Made by a program: the position numbers and the translations under genes
Source: Rhizobium pisi
Lineage (GTDB): Bacteria; Pseudomonadota; Alphaproteobacteria; Rhizobiales; Rhizobiaceae
Reading direction: 5' to 3'
DNA: 64,000 nucleotides
Assembly (NCBI RefSeq): GCF_003938655.1
Contig: NZ_RJJT01000024.1
Coordinates: 28,902 to 92,901, forward strand
In this document: positions 29,797-38,670 of the stretch, piece by piece
Layout: every line of letters begins with the position of its first letter
How positions within the stretch are numbered: position 1 is the stretch's first letter
The notes under the pieces: generated by a model
Database searches by the model: none
Seen by the model: only the letters and a program-made list of their open reading frames with translations
Told to the model about the DNA's origin: nothing

Positions 29797-29811
29797 GAAC
29801 AAAGGTTGAAC
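29797..29811. promoter_or_regulatory. LexA-type box (GAAC-N7-GAAC) at dinB
   Basis: GAAC at 29797-29800 and GAAC at 29808-29811 are separated by exactly seven bases. This matches the rhizobial LexA target and the box next to the peptide gene at 23368-23382. It lies between dinB (-) and the acetyltransferase gene (+, starting 42 bases away), so it could control one or both. Confidence 0.75.
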
Positions 29812-29852
29812 ATGCTGACGTTACGCCTTAAGCTCCCGAGTCACAAGAGAGG

Positions 29853-30455
29853 GTGGAAGCTTTGCCTTTGGATAACGACCTTCGTTTCGAGCCGGTGACG
29901 CCGGAACGCTGGAGCGACTTCGAAGCCCTGTTCGGTCCGCAGGGGGCTTTCTACAATTGCTGGTGCGTCGCGCTGCGCTTGCCGCATGCGGTGAGGACGA
30001 AGATGGCGGCTGAGGAGCGCAAGGCGCATATGCGGGAGCGCATCGAAACGGGGCCGCCGCCGGGCATTCTCTGTTATGCCGGGGGCGGGCCGGTCGCCTG
30101 GGTGCAGGTCGGGCCGCGCCTCGACGTGCCGCAGTTCAATTCGCCGCGCACCGTCTCGCGGCCGTTGGAGGAGGGCGATGCGCATAATCCATCGATCTGG
30201 GCTGTCAGCTGCTTTTTTCTGCTGCCTGCACTGCGCGGCAAGGGGATGAGCCATCGCCTGCTCGCCGGCGCCATCGAGCATGCGCGGCGAGGGGGAGCAC
30301 GGTTCCTCGAAGCCTGTCCGATCGATCACGTCAAGCAGTCGAAATCTGTCACACTCTGCATCGGCTCGACGGCGATCTTCGATGCGGCCGGTTTCGAGAT
30401 GGTGGCAAGGCGCAAGGATGGCCGTCCGCTCATGCGGCTGGAGCTGCGCGACTGA
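29853..30455 (+). CDS. GNAT family N-acetyltransferase
   Basis: A 200-residue single-domain protein. The acetyl-CoA-binding segment is around residues 115-135, where VSCFFLLPALRGKGMSHRLL contains a Q/RxxGxG/A-like RGKGMS turn. A C-terminal AIFDAAGFEMVAR strand closes the fold. The substrate is unknown. The start is uncertain: a GTG at 29853 after AGAGAGG fits best, with in-frame TTG codons at 29862 and 29868 as alternatives. It is divergent from dinB across a LexA-type box, and its last 26 bases overlap the tail of the minus-strand HAD gene. Confidence 0.82.
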   Translation: MEALPLDNDLRFEPVTPERWSDFEALFGPQGAFYNCWCVALRLPHAVRTKMAAEERKAHMRERIETGPPPGILCYAGGGPVAWVQVGPRLDVPQFNSPRTVSRPLEEGDAHNPSIWAVSCFFLLPALRGKGMSHRLLAGAIEHARRGGARFLEACPIDHVKQSKSVTLCIGSTAIFDAAGFEMVARRKDGRPLMRLELRD

Positions 30456-31098
30456 CCGTGTTGGAAAGGAAATGCGTTTCGATGAGTTCGGCCGCATGCG
30501 CCCAGTCGGCGGCGCGGGTGATGTCGTCGGCCGCCGCCGGAGCAAAACGATGGACCGGCGAGTTCGGCATCAGGTGAATGAGCAGGCAATCGGCGACGTG
30601 ATCCCTTACGGAATGCAGATTGCGCGCCATATCATCGATGAAGACGACGGGAAGGGAGCGGCTCGCATGCAGCGCGTGAACGATCGGTCCCTTGGGCTGT
30701 TCGGTGGCAAGCAGAGGAAAGAGCAGGCCCATCCTGTCGAGCAGGCGACGGCGCTGTTCCTGGAACCGTGGCTGCATGGCTGTCAGGAAAAGGACGTCAG
30801 CCTCTTCCGAAAGCCGGCCAAGCGTCTCGACGACGCGGTCGAGCGGCGTCTGCCACAGCTCCTGCGCTTCGAAGAACTCTTCGATCAGCCGGCTGACCTG
30901 CTGGTCCTCGATCGCAACCCCGTCCGCCTTCGAGACGATGTTGCCGTGAAGCCGGAACGAGCGCGGCAAGAACTCATGGCCTTGGCTTTGAAGAAAAAGC
31001 TGGAAGGGGCCGATGAACTGCAGCACGACGTCGTCGACGTCGCAGACAATCAGCGGCCGCTCGCCGAGGCGAATATGCGAGATATCGAGTTCTATCAC
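30430..31098 (-). CDS. HAD-like hydrolase family protein
   Basis: A 222-residue protein with the HAD motif I near residue 19 (LIVCDVDDVV), a helical cap, a motif II-like FLTAMQP near 103, and a motif III/IV-like VVFIDDMARNLHSVRDH near 150. This supports a metal-dependent phosphatase fold, but the substrate is unknown. It is two bases downstream of the DUF3572 gene and probably co-transcribed. Its 3' end overlaps the 3' end of the convergent acetyltransferase gene. Confidence 0.8.
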   Translation of the reverse strand: MIELDISHIRLGERPLIVCDVDDVVLQFIGPFQLFLQSQGHEFLPRSFRLHGNIVSKADGVAIEDQQVSRLIEEFFEAQELWQTPLDRVVETLGRLSEEADVLFLTAMQPRFQEQRRRLLDRMGLLFPLLATEQPKGPIVHALHASRSLPVVFIDDMARNLHSVRDHVADCLLIHLMPNSPVHRFAPAAADDITRAADWAHAAELIETHFLSNTVSRAAPAA

Positions 31099-31100
31099 GC

Positions 31101-31409
31101 TCAGTATTCTCCGGAATCGAGGCCCGGAGAAGAGAAATGCCGCCAGGCGGCGGTCACCGTCTCCGGGCTGAGCCCGCTCGCCGCGCAGAAAGCCATCGCC
31201 GTCGGTTCGTGGTTCATCAGGAAATCCATCATGCCGGCAAGAAATCCCGGATCGTTGACGGCACTGCGCACCTGGCTGGGCGCCACGCCGGTGAGCGCGA
31301 GGAAGCGCCCGAACATGTCGGGATCGTCGGCAAGCCAGCCGAGCACGGCAACCGCCGTCTCATGCGGGTCGGCGGCTGGTTGTTTCGAAGTCTTGAAGTT
31401 GCTTTGCAT
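31101..31409 (-). CDS. DUF3572 family protein
   Basis: A 102-residue soluble protein with several short helices: AVAVLGWLADDPDMFGRFLA, then PGFLAGMMDFLMNHEPTAMA. The pattern matches DUF3572, a small alphaproteobacterial family of unknown function. It is divergent from divK across 134 bases, a common arrangement in rhizobia, and is followed on its own strand by the HAD-like gene. Confidence 0.85.
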   Translation of the reverse strand: MQSNFKTSKQPAADPHETAVAVLGWLADDPDMFGRFLALTGVAPSQVRSAVNDPGFLAGMMDFLMNHEPTAMAFCAASGLSPETVTAAWRHFSSPGLDSGEY

Positions 31410-31543
31410 TTCGAGGGGTAAGTTACCTTTTCTTCAACCAAATACCGCTAGCGTGCAGCTATCGGTTTCACGGAGCAATTTGTCCATATGTGCATTTCCC
31501 ATGGGATGAATGACTGCGCGAACGGACGTAGGGATAGCTTGTC

Positions 31544-31915
31544 ATGCCCAAACAGGTGATGATTGTAGAAGATAACGAGCTCAACATGAAGCTCTTTCGA
31601 GACCTGATCGAGGCGTCCGGCTATACCACGATTCAGACAAGGAACGGTATGGAGGCGCTCGATCTGGCGCGCAAACATCGCCCCGACCTCATCCTCATGG
31701 ATATCCAGCTTCCCGAGGTCTCCGGCCTCGAAGTCACCAAATGGCTGAAGGAAGACGACGAACTGCACGTCATTCCCGTCATCGCCGTCACGGCCTTTGC
31801 GATGAAGGGTGACGAGGAGCGGATTCGCCAGGGCGGCTGCGAGGCCTACGTTTCCAAGCCGATCTCGGTTCCAAAATTCATCGAGACGATCAAGACCTAT
31901 CTGGGCGATGCCTGA
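31544..31915 (+). CDS. divK: Single-domain response regulator DivK
   Basis: The 123-residue receiver domain starts with MIVEDNELNMKLFRDL, which gives the acidic pocket. The phospho-acceptor Asp is in LILMDIQLPEVSG (about D53). The Thr/Ala switch is in VIAVTAFAMKGDE and the conserved Lys in VSKPISV. DivK is a cell-cycle regulator in Alphaproteobacteria that is phosphorylated by PleC/DivJ-type kinases and feeds into the CckA-CtrA pathway. There is no output domain. pleD begins 18 bases downstream, the same pair as in Caulobacter, so identification is firm. Confidence 0.95.
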   Translation: MPKQVMIVEDNELNMKLFRDLIEASGYTTIQTRNGMEALDLARKHRPDLILMDIQLPEVSGLEVTKWLKEDDELHVIPVIAVTAFAMKGDEERIRQGGCEAYVSKPISVPKFIETIKTYLGDA

Positions 31916-31933
31916 CGCATCGGAAAGACGCTT

Positions 31934-33307
31934 ATGACTGCGCGAATACTGGTGGTTGACGATATTCCGGCCAACGTGAAGCTGCTCGAAGCGCGGCTGC
32001 TTGCGGAGTATTTCGACGTGATGACCGCGGCCGACGGCTACGAGGCTCTGGCAATCTGCGAGCGTCACCAGGTCGATCTCATCCTGCTCGACATCATGAT
32101 GCCCGGGATAGACGGTTTCGAGGTCTGCGAGCGGCTGAAGGCCAGCCAGAAGACCGCCCATATTCCCGTCGTCATGGTGACTGCGCTCGACCAGCCGGCC
32201 GATCGCGTGCGCGGGCTGAAGGCTGGCGCCGACGATTTCCTGACGAAGCCCGTCAATGACCTGCAACTGATCTCGCGGGTCAAGAGCCTGCTGCGGCTGA
32301 AGACATTGAGCGACGAGCTGCGCATCCGCGCCGACACCGCCCATACGATGGGCATCGACAACCTCACGCGGGCAGGCGAGGGCCGCGCCGACGAGAACGC
32401 TCAGGTCCTGCTCGTCGACGGTCGCGCTAATTCGCAGGAGCGCATCATCAAGGCGCTGAAGCCCGTCGCCGACGTGCTTGCCCTTTCCGATCCGCAGGCC
32501 GCCCTCTTCGAGGCCGCCGAAAGCGCGTTCGACCTTGTCATCGTCAACGCCAATTTCGACGATTACGATCCGCTTCGCCTCTGCTCACAACTGCGCTCGC
32601 TGGAGCGGACGCGGTTCCTGCCGATCCTGATCATCACCGAGCAGGGCTCCGACGAGATGGTCGTTCGCGCGCTCGATCTCGGTGTCAATGACTACATCGT
32701 CCGTCCGGTCGATCCCAACGAACTGGTTGCCCGCAGCCTGACGCAAATCCGCCGTAAGCGCTACAACGACCGCCTGCGCAACAGCGTCAAGCAGACGATT
32801 GAGCTTGCCGTGACCGATCCGCTGACCGGTCTTTACAACAGGCGCTATCTCGACAATCACCTGAATGTGCTTTTCAACCGTTCGATGGCCCGTGGCCGGC
32901 CGCTTTCGGTGCTGATCACCGACATCGACCGCTTCAAGCAGGTGAACGACACCTACGGCCATGACGGCGGCGACGAGGTGCTGCGGGAATTCGCAAACCG
33001 CGTCCGTTCGACCATCCGCGGTGCCGATCTCGCCTGCCGCTACGGCGGAGAGGAATTCGTCGTCGTAATGCCCGACACATCGCCGGAAGTTGCCGCCACC
33101 GTCGCCGAACGCCTGCGCGCAGCGGTCGAAAGCACGTCTTTTGCGCTGAAACATTCAGGTCAGGCGCTGAGCGTCACCGCTTCCTTCGGCATCGCCTCGC
33201 GTATCGCCTCGGTTCTGACCCCTGATCAGTTGATGAAGCAGGCGGATCTGGCTCTCTATGAAGCCAAGAATACGGGCCGTAACCGTGTGGTCGCCGCGGC
33301 CGCCTGA
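31934..33307 (+). CDS. pleD: Response regulator / diguanylate cyclase PleD
   Basis: The 457-residue protein has REC (1-120), a second degenerate REC (about 155-280) and GGDEF (about 295-455) domains. REC1 keeps its phospho-Asp in LILLDIMMPGIDG. REC2 has Asn in the corresponding strand (LVIVNANFDD), as expected for a dimerisation-only receiver. The cyclase active site is YGGEEFVVV. An RGAD sequence five residues before it is an intact inhibitory c-di-GMP site. PleD makes c-di-GMP during the cell-cycle transition. It is co-transcribed with divK. Confidence 0.95.
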   Translation: MTARILVVDDIPANVKLLEARLLAEYFDVMTAADGYEALAICERHQVDLILLDIMMPGIDGFEVCERLKASQKTAHIPVVMVTALDQPADRVRGLKAGADDFLTKPVNDLQLISRVKSLLRLKTLSDELRIRADTAHTMGIDNLTRAGEGRADENAQVLLVDGRANSQERIIKALKPVADVLALSDPQAALFEAAESAFDLVIVNANFDDYDPLRLCSQLRSLERTRFLPILIITEQGSDEMVVRALDLGVNDYIVRPVDPNELVARSLTQIRRKRYNDRLRNSVKQTIELAVTDPLTGLYNRRYLDNHLNVLFNRSMARGRPLSVLITDIDRFKQVNDTYGHDGGDEVLREFANRVRSTIRGADLACRYGGEEFVVVMPDTSPEVAATVAERLRAAVESTSFALKHSGQALSVTASFGIASRIASVLTPDQLMKQADLALYEAKNTGRNRVVAAAA

Positions 33308-33768
33308 CGAATCATTTGCCGCCATAGACGCCATATTGGAGTTTTCCACTGCGGTAAGTGAATTATTACGGATTTTTAATGCTGGCCTGCGCGATGCGCA
33401 GTGAAAATTTTGCAACTTAATAGCCCAAAAATGGACTTCCCGCATTCCTGCGAATGTGCTGACATTCGCTAGTCTCGAAGACGTTAGGCCATCACTGGAA
33501 ACGAAACAGAGACTATAAAAAACCTGCGGCCAACAGGGTGCAAATAGATTGCGCCGACGTCACCTGACTTAAGGGGAGGGGAGGCGTAAGTTATTAGGCT
33601 ATATTGTCGAATTTCTTCGGCGGTTCATGCGGCGCGCTTCGAACCCAAGCAAAGCCCCTAAATCTTTGTATGTACCAAAATTGGGCTTTTAACCATAGAA
33701 TCAAGCTTAGAAAAATAACCATTAAGAATTTGTTGATTTTCTTTCATTTTTGCGCAAATTATCGGCTC

Positions 33769-33963
33769 ATAAGAGAAGCGCTCCCGTAGAGGAGTTGTCG
33801 ATACCCCATGATGCTCAGGTCCGCCGCATCTCCTGGGTCGTGGGGTCGGTCGGCTAGTAGGCAAGCTATAACGGTTCCTCGTGCCGTTTTGCATGCTGGC
33901 CGACCCCCTTTCAAGAAAACGCCGCCACTTCCCGAAGATGGAAGGGCGGCGTTTGTCTGTTTG
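33769..33963 (+). ncRNA. Putative structured small RNA
   Basis: Three paired regions were found. (1) 33804-33811 pairs with 33838-33845 (8 bp) and continues inward as 33814-33819 with 33832-33837. (2) 33842-33849 pairs with 33900-33907 (8 bp, GGGGTCGG/CCGACCCC) and partly competes with the first. (3) A terminator-like hairpin, 33917-33926 with 33945-33954, is followed by a T-rich run. A possible promoter is TTGATT at 33733 with AATTAT at 33757. The ends are estimates. I do not recognise a named RNA family. It could be a trans-acting small RNA; a leader is excluded because no + strand gene follows. Confidence 0.5.
33917..33960 (+). terminator. Strong intrinsic terminator hairpin
   Basis: A 10-bp stem (AACGCCGCC-type arm at 33917-33926 with its complement at 33945-33954) encloses an 18-base loop and is followed by a TTTGTCTGTTT run. 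It would end the putative small RNA on the + strand. Confidence 0.65.
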
Positions 33964-34028
33964 CGCTATCATCTTCAACGGCAGCCCGATCGGGGGCAAT
34001 CCGATCCGCGGCGATCTAATCCAGACAA

Positions 34029-34062
34029 TAAAAAACGCGCAACCCGAGGGCGCGCGCTTTTT
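34029..34062 (-). terminator. Intrinsic terminator downstream of rpmG
   Basis: On the minus strand a GC-rich stem (34051-34057 region with 34036-34040) is followed by six T at 34030-34035, about 20 bases after the rpmG stop. A short T run on the other side means it may also work on the + strand. Confidence 0.65.
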
Positions 34063-34083
34063 CGAATTCCCGAGACCAAGTGA

Positions 34084-34251
34084 TTACTTGATCTTGGTTT
34101 CCTTGAACTCGACGTGCTTCTTTGCAATCGGGTCGTACTTCGTCTTCGTCATCTTGTCCGTCATCGTACGGCTGTTCTTCGTCGTGACGTAGAAGAAACC
34201 GGTGTCGGCTGTCGACAGCAGCTTGATCTTGATTGTTGTAGCCTTGGCCAT
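34084..34251 (-). CDS. rpmG: 50S ribosomal protein L33
   Basis: A 55-residue basic protein of the large ribosomal subunit, near the E site. It reads MAKATTIKIKLLSTADTGFF and continues through YVTTKNSRTMTDKMTKTKYD to a KETKIK end, the typical L33 sequence. It lacks the Cys4 zinc-binding motif, so it is the zinc-independent form. It lies downstream of the MFS gene on the same strand but is separated from it by a terminator-like hairpin (34279-34307), so it probably has its own promoter. Confidence 0.95.
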   Translation of the reverse strand: MAKATTIKIKLLSTADTGFFYVTTKNSRTMTDKMTKTKYDPIAKKHVEFKETKIK

Positions 34252-34278
34252 GGTCGTCCTGCCTTTAAGAAAATGAAA

Positions 34279-34307
34279 GCCGTGGAAGGCGGATGAGGCT
34301 CCACGGC
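34279..34307 (-). terminator. Terminator-like hairpin between the MFS gene and rpmG
   Basis: GCCGTGGA (34279-34286) pairs with TCCACGGC (34300-34307). On the minus strand the stem is followed by TTTCATTTTC. It lies 38 bases after the MFS stop and 28 bases before the rpmG start. Confidence 0.6.
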
Positions 34308-34344
34308 AAATTCTGGCGCGAAACTACGAATCCAGCCCGAAAAG

Positions 34345-35529
34345 TCAAGCCCGTTTTCGAATGAACATCAGCCTGATGCCGGAAAGTAGGGCATAGAGGC
34401 CGAAGAAAGCGGCGATCGCCCAGGCAAAACCGTTATTGCCGGCGACGTCGATCGCTGCGCCGATCACCTGTGGCCCCGCGACCGTTCCCATCGCATAACA
34501 GAAGACGAAGGCGGCATTGGCCGCCGCAAGGTCCGAGCCCGTCAGCCGCGAGCCGAGATGGCTGAGGCCGACCGTATAGAGGCCAGAAACGCAGCCGCCC
34601 CAGAAAAGCAGGATCCCGGCCATCAGCAGCCAGTTGTTGACCAGCACGGGCAGCATCATCGATCCGACGAAGCCCATCAGCGCCATGCAGGCCAGAAGTG
34701 GCCGCTTGTCGGCAATGCGGTCGGAAAGCAGGCCCAGGGGGATCTGGAAGATGACGTTGCCGACACCCATCATGGTCAGCAGCAGTGCGGCCTGCGATTC
34801 GGTGAAATGGGCGCGCACGGCAAAGATCGGAAAAAGCGAGAGCCCGCCCGCTTCGACCGCGCCGAAGATGAAGACGGCGGCCGTCGCTGTCGGCACCAGG
34901 AAGACGTAGCGCATAAAATGCAGCTCCGGCTTTTCCTCGAGTATCGGGCTTTCGTCTCGGGCGATGAAGATCGGGATGGCGGCAAGCAGGATGGCGGCGG
35001 CGCCGATCAGGAAGGGAAAGATGCCATCGCTGCCAAGCAGCGAAAAGAGCAGCGGTCCTGCAGCGAACCCGAGGGAAAGCACCGTCGCATAGATGCCGAG
35101 CACGAAACCGCGCTTGGAGGGCGGTGAGGCGGCGTTGATCCAGAACTCCGAGAGGATGAACAGCGTTGTCGTCGCACCATGGAAGGCGAAACGCAACGGA
35201 AACCACATCCAGAATTCCTGGGCATAATAGAAACCGAGCGCGCTCAACGCTGAAATCAGCACGGCCCAGAGCATTGTCGGCGCAACACCGTACTTATGGG
35301 CGAGCTTGGTGGTGACGGGTGCCGCGGCCATCGCCGCGATCCCGGCCATCGCCGTGTTGAGCCCGATCAGGGTGGATGAGATGCCGCGTTTTTCCAGGAT
35401 GATGCTGAGAAGCGGGAGCCCGAGACCGATTGCTATGCCGACGGCCGAAATGGACGAGATGGCTGCCACCAGAGAAGGCCAATGGATTTCTTCGACATCG
35501 CCTGGTGTGCCGTTTCTCGGCTGAGACAT
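34345..35529 (-). CDS. MFS transporter
   Basis: A 394-residue protein with about twelve hydrophobic spans. The first is near residues 20-45 (AAISSISAVGIAIGLGLPLL). A loop 2-3 region (KLAHKYGVAPTMLW) and a central cytoplasmic loop near 190-215 separate two six-helix halves. The second half repeats a motif A-like GLLSDRIADKRPL, the usual major-facilitator signature. The substrate is unknown; the general look is of the YcaD-like drug/sugar efflux type. It starts at the ATG at 35529 and lies downstream of a 254-base gap after the DUF983 gene. Confidence 0.85.
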   Translation of the reverse strand: MSQPRNGTPGDVEEIHWPSLVAAISSISAVGIAIGLGLPLLSIILEKRGISSTLIGLNTAMAGIAAMAAAPVTTKLAHKYGVAPTMLWAVLISALSALGFYYAQEFWMWFPLRFAFHGATTTLFILSEFWINAASPPSKRGFVLGIYATVLSLGFAAGPLLFSLLGSDGIFPFLIGAAAILLAAIPIFIARDESPILEEKPELHFMRYVFLVPTATAAVFIFGAVEAGGLSLFPIFAVRAHFTESQAALLLTMMGVGNVIFQIPLGLLSDRIADKRPLLACMALMGFVGSMMLPVLVNNWLLMAGILLFWGGCVSGLYTVGLSHLGSRLTGSDLAAANAAFVFCYAMGTVAGPQVIGAAIDVAGNNGFAWAIAAFFGLYALLSGIRLMFIRKRA

Positions 35530-35783
35530 TTATCCATCCTTAGATAGCTGCGCGAGCGAATCGGCCGATTGCGTCACATAGATAGACACAAGCGTGCCAA
35601 ATCCAGGTGACGGGCGGCGTTTCGCAATATTTCCGATGTGAGTGGCCATCTGCGGAATGTAAAGCCTGTTCGGACAAGAAATGCTTACCATGTCAGGTCG
35701 TTGAGGATCGTCGGCTCCCGCGTTTGGGTGTGGTCGGTGGAGGGCTGGCACTACACGTTAAATATGTCTGGAAGGTGAAGGTG

Positions 35784-36236
35784 CTAATCCGGCCGTCCGG
35801 GGATGTCATAATCGTCCGGGCTGTCGCTCTCCCCACCGAAGCCGTGCATGCGCAGTGCCCATTGCAGGCCGATCACGCCACCCTTGATCGGCTGGATGCA
35901 GGCGAGGGCGGTAATAACCGTGACCGGCGCCCAGATGGCCATGTGAACCCAGACCGGCAGCACGAAGGTCATGTCGGTCAGCATGTAGCCGCCGACCACG
36001 ACGTGGCCGAGGACGAGGATGACGATATAGGGCGGCAGGTCGTCCGAGCGGTGGTGATACATTGCCTCGCCGCAGGCCGCGCAATGATCGACCGGCTTCA
36101 GGAAAGCGCGAAAAAGCTTGCCATTGCCGCAAGCCGGGCAGCGGTTCAGCAGTCCGCGCATGATGGAGCGCCCAAGCGGACGCTCGACGTCAGGCGAATC
36201 CCCGTAGCGGGCGACCGGATCGGTCGGTGTGCTCAT
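35784..36236 (-). CDS. DUF983 family membrane protein
   Basis: A 150-residue protein. An N-terminal cytoplasmic zinc-ribbon-like part has CPACGNGKLF and CAACGEAMYHH (two CxxC pairs, about residues 33-60). Two membrane spans follow (about 70-90 and 95-115). This is the DUF983 layout, of unknown function and common in Alphaproteobacteria. It lies 60 bases downstream of rnr on the same strand and is likely in that operon. Confidence 0.85.
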   Translation of the reverse strand: MSTPTDPVARYGDSPDVERPLGRSIMRGLLNRCPACGNGKLFRAFLKPVDHCAACGEAMYHHRSDDLPPYIVILVLGHVVVGGYMLTDMTFVLPVWVHMAIWAPVTVITALACIQPIKGGVIGLQWALRMHGFGGESDSPDDYDIPGRPD

Positions 36237-36296
36237 CGCATCTTCCTCTTTCGGACCGGGAGTATTGGATTCGTTCCCTGAATCGGGTCCGATGCC

Positions 36297-38667
36297 CTAG
36301 CGGCGCCCGCGCGGGGGCCGCGTTCCCGGTTTCTTGCGAACCTGGCCCCTGTCCCGGCGGCCTGCCTTGTGGAAGGAGCGCACCGCCGTCGGCATTTCGC
36401 GCCCTTCGCTCAGCATTTCGAAACGCAACGCGCCGGCAAGTGGGATCGCTTCGGCAAGCTTCACGGTGACGCTGTCGCCCAGGCGATAGCCGAGCCCCGT
36501 CTTTTCACCTGAGAGTGCCTGATGCGCCTCGTCATAGATGAAATAGTCGGTGCCGAGCGTAGATATAGGGACGAAACCGTCGGCGCCATAGTCCGGCAAG
36601 GCGATAAAAAGCCCCGATTTCGTAACGCCCGAAACACGGCCGGCAAATTCCTCACCGATGCGGGTGCTCAGGTGATGGGCGATCAGCCGGTCGATGGTCT
36701 CGCGTTCGGCGGCCATGGCCCGCCGCTCAAAAGTCGAGATTTCGGCGGCGATATCGTCGAGAGCCGCTTCTTCGTCGGTCGTGATGCCGCCTTCGCCGAA
36801 GCCGAGGGAGCCGACCAGGGCGCGATGCAAGATAAGATCGGCGTAGCGGCGGATCGGCGAGGTGAAGTGGGCGTATTTCATCAGGTTGAGGCCGAAGTGG
36901 CCAATGTTCTCGGGGCTGTAGATCGCCTGGCTCTGCGAACGCAGCACCATCTCGTTGACCATGGTCTGGTGCGCCGTACCTTCCGCCTTGGCCAGGATGC
37001 CGTTGAAGCTGTTGGCGCGCATGTTGCCGCCCTTGGCGAGCGAGATGCCGAGCGTGGCCAGGAATTCACGCAGGATTTCCTGCTTGGCGAGCGTCGGGCC
37101 GTCATGGATGCGGTAGATCAGCGACTGGCGCTTCTTCTCCAGCGTCTCGGCGGCGCAGACGTTGGCCTGGATCATCATCTCCTCGATCAGCTTGTGCGCA
37201 TCGAGCCGCGGCGGCACGAAAACCCGGTCGACCGTGCCGTCGGGCTTCAGCAGGATCTTGCGCTCCGGCATGTCGAGTTCAAGCGGCTGGCGCCGGTCGC
37301 GTCCGCGCTTCATCACCTCATAAGCGTGCCAGAGCGGTTTCAGGATCGGCTCGAGCATAGGCCCGGTCTTATCGTCCGGATTTCCGTCGATTGCTGCCTG
37401 CGCCTGCTGGTAGGAGAGCTTTGCCGCGCTTTTCATCATGATGCGATGGAAGGTGTGGCCGATCTTGCGGCCTTCCCCGGAGAAGCTCATGCGCACGGCG
37501 AGCGCCGGACGGCCGACGCCTTCCTTCAGCGAGCAGAGATCGTTGGAGATGCGCTCCGGCAGCATCGGCACGACGCGGTCGGGGAAGTAGACCGAGTTGC
37601 CGCGCTTCAGCGCCTCGCGGTCGAGCGGCGAATTCGGGCGGACATACCAGGAGACGTCGGCAATAGCGACAGTGACGATGACGCCGCCGGGATTGTCGGG
37701 CGAGGGATCGAGCTCGGCATAAACGGCGTCGTCATGGTCCTTGGCGTCAGCCGGATCGATGGTGATCAGCGGCACGTCGCGCCAGTCTTCCCGATGCGAC
37801 ATCGTGGCGGGCTTTGCTTCTTCGGCTTCCGCGATGACCGCCGGCGGGAAGACATGCGGAATGCCGTGAGCATGGATCGCGATCATCGAGATCGCCTTTT
37901 CCGAGCCAACCGAGCCGACCACGGAAAGAACCTTGGCACGCTGCAGGCCGAAGCGGCCGAGGCGGGCGATTTCGACCTCCACCAGGTCGCCGTCCACAGC
38001 ACCGCCGGTAAACTCGGGATCGATCACCATCTCTTCGCCGCGCCGTTCGATCGGCAGGAGCCGACCGGCGCCGCCAGGTGCTGCGCGGAAGACGCCCATC
38101 GATGCGCCGCGGCGTCTGTCGATCACCTTGATGATGCGCGCCGTATAGGCCGGTCCGCCACGATCGACGGCTGGGAAGATTTTTGCCAGGATACGGTCGC
38201 CGAGACCGGCGACGGGTGCCTTGCCCTTGCCCTGGCGGCCTGCCGGCGATTGCTGGCGGATCGCGACTGCGGGCGCAACGCCCTGATCCTCCGGCCATTC
38301 CGCCGGCCGGCCGATCAGGTCGCCATCCTTGTCGCGCGTGGTGATGTCAAGCACGGTGACGGGTGGCAGCGCGCCGGGGCGGATCAGCGACTTGCGGCTC
38401 TTCTGCAGCATGCCTTCCTGCTCGAGCTCCTGCAGCATGTGCTTGAGCTCGACGCGGCTGTCTCCCTTCAGGCCGAAGGCCTTGGCGAGTTCACGCTTGG
38501 AAGCCTTCTGCGGGTGATCGGCGATGAAACGCAGGATCACCTCGCGCGAGGGCAGGGCTCCGTGGACGATGTTCAGCGGCTCGACGGCGGGAGCATCCTT
38601 GCCTGGGCGGCCGATCTTGCCCGGGCGTTTGCCCGCGGGATTTGTTCTTTCGCGCGGTATCCTGCTC
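36297..38667 (-). CDS. rnr: Ribonuclease R
   Basis: The roughly 790-residue 3'-to-5' exoribonuclease degrades structured RNA. An N-terminal winged-helix-like region (about 35-85) is followed by cold-shock domains. The RNB catalytic domain has the metal-binding cluster IDPADAKDHDDAVYAE, and a C-terminal S1 domain begins near GRVSGVTKSGLF. The basic tail is RKKPGTRPPRGRR. Translation starts at a GTG at 38667-38669, immediately after the topA stop, so the two genes are tightly coupled. The gene extends to base 38669 including the first base of that GTG. Confidence 0.93.
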
Positions 38668-38670
38668 ACG

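Larger units (their letters stand above)
33308..34083. other. 776-base intergenic region between pleD and rpmG
   Basis: No protein gene was found. The left half (to about 33730) is AT-rich with scattered TTAACCAT-like sequences. The right half contains a probable structured RNA (33769-33963) ending at a strong hairpin, and then the terminator of the convergent rpmG gene (34029-34062). Predicted 60- to 110-codon frames here overlap the hairpins and have no ribosome-binding sites. Confidence 0.6.

Noticed and set aside
33685..33730. TTAACCAT-like sequences resembling CtrA half-sites
   Set aside because: Spacing does not form a convincing full TTAA-N7-TTAA site, and short AT-rich matches are expected by chance in this region.
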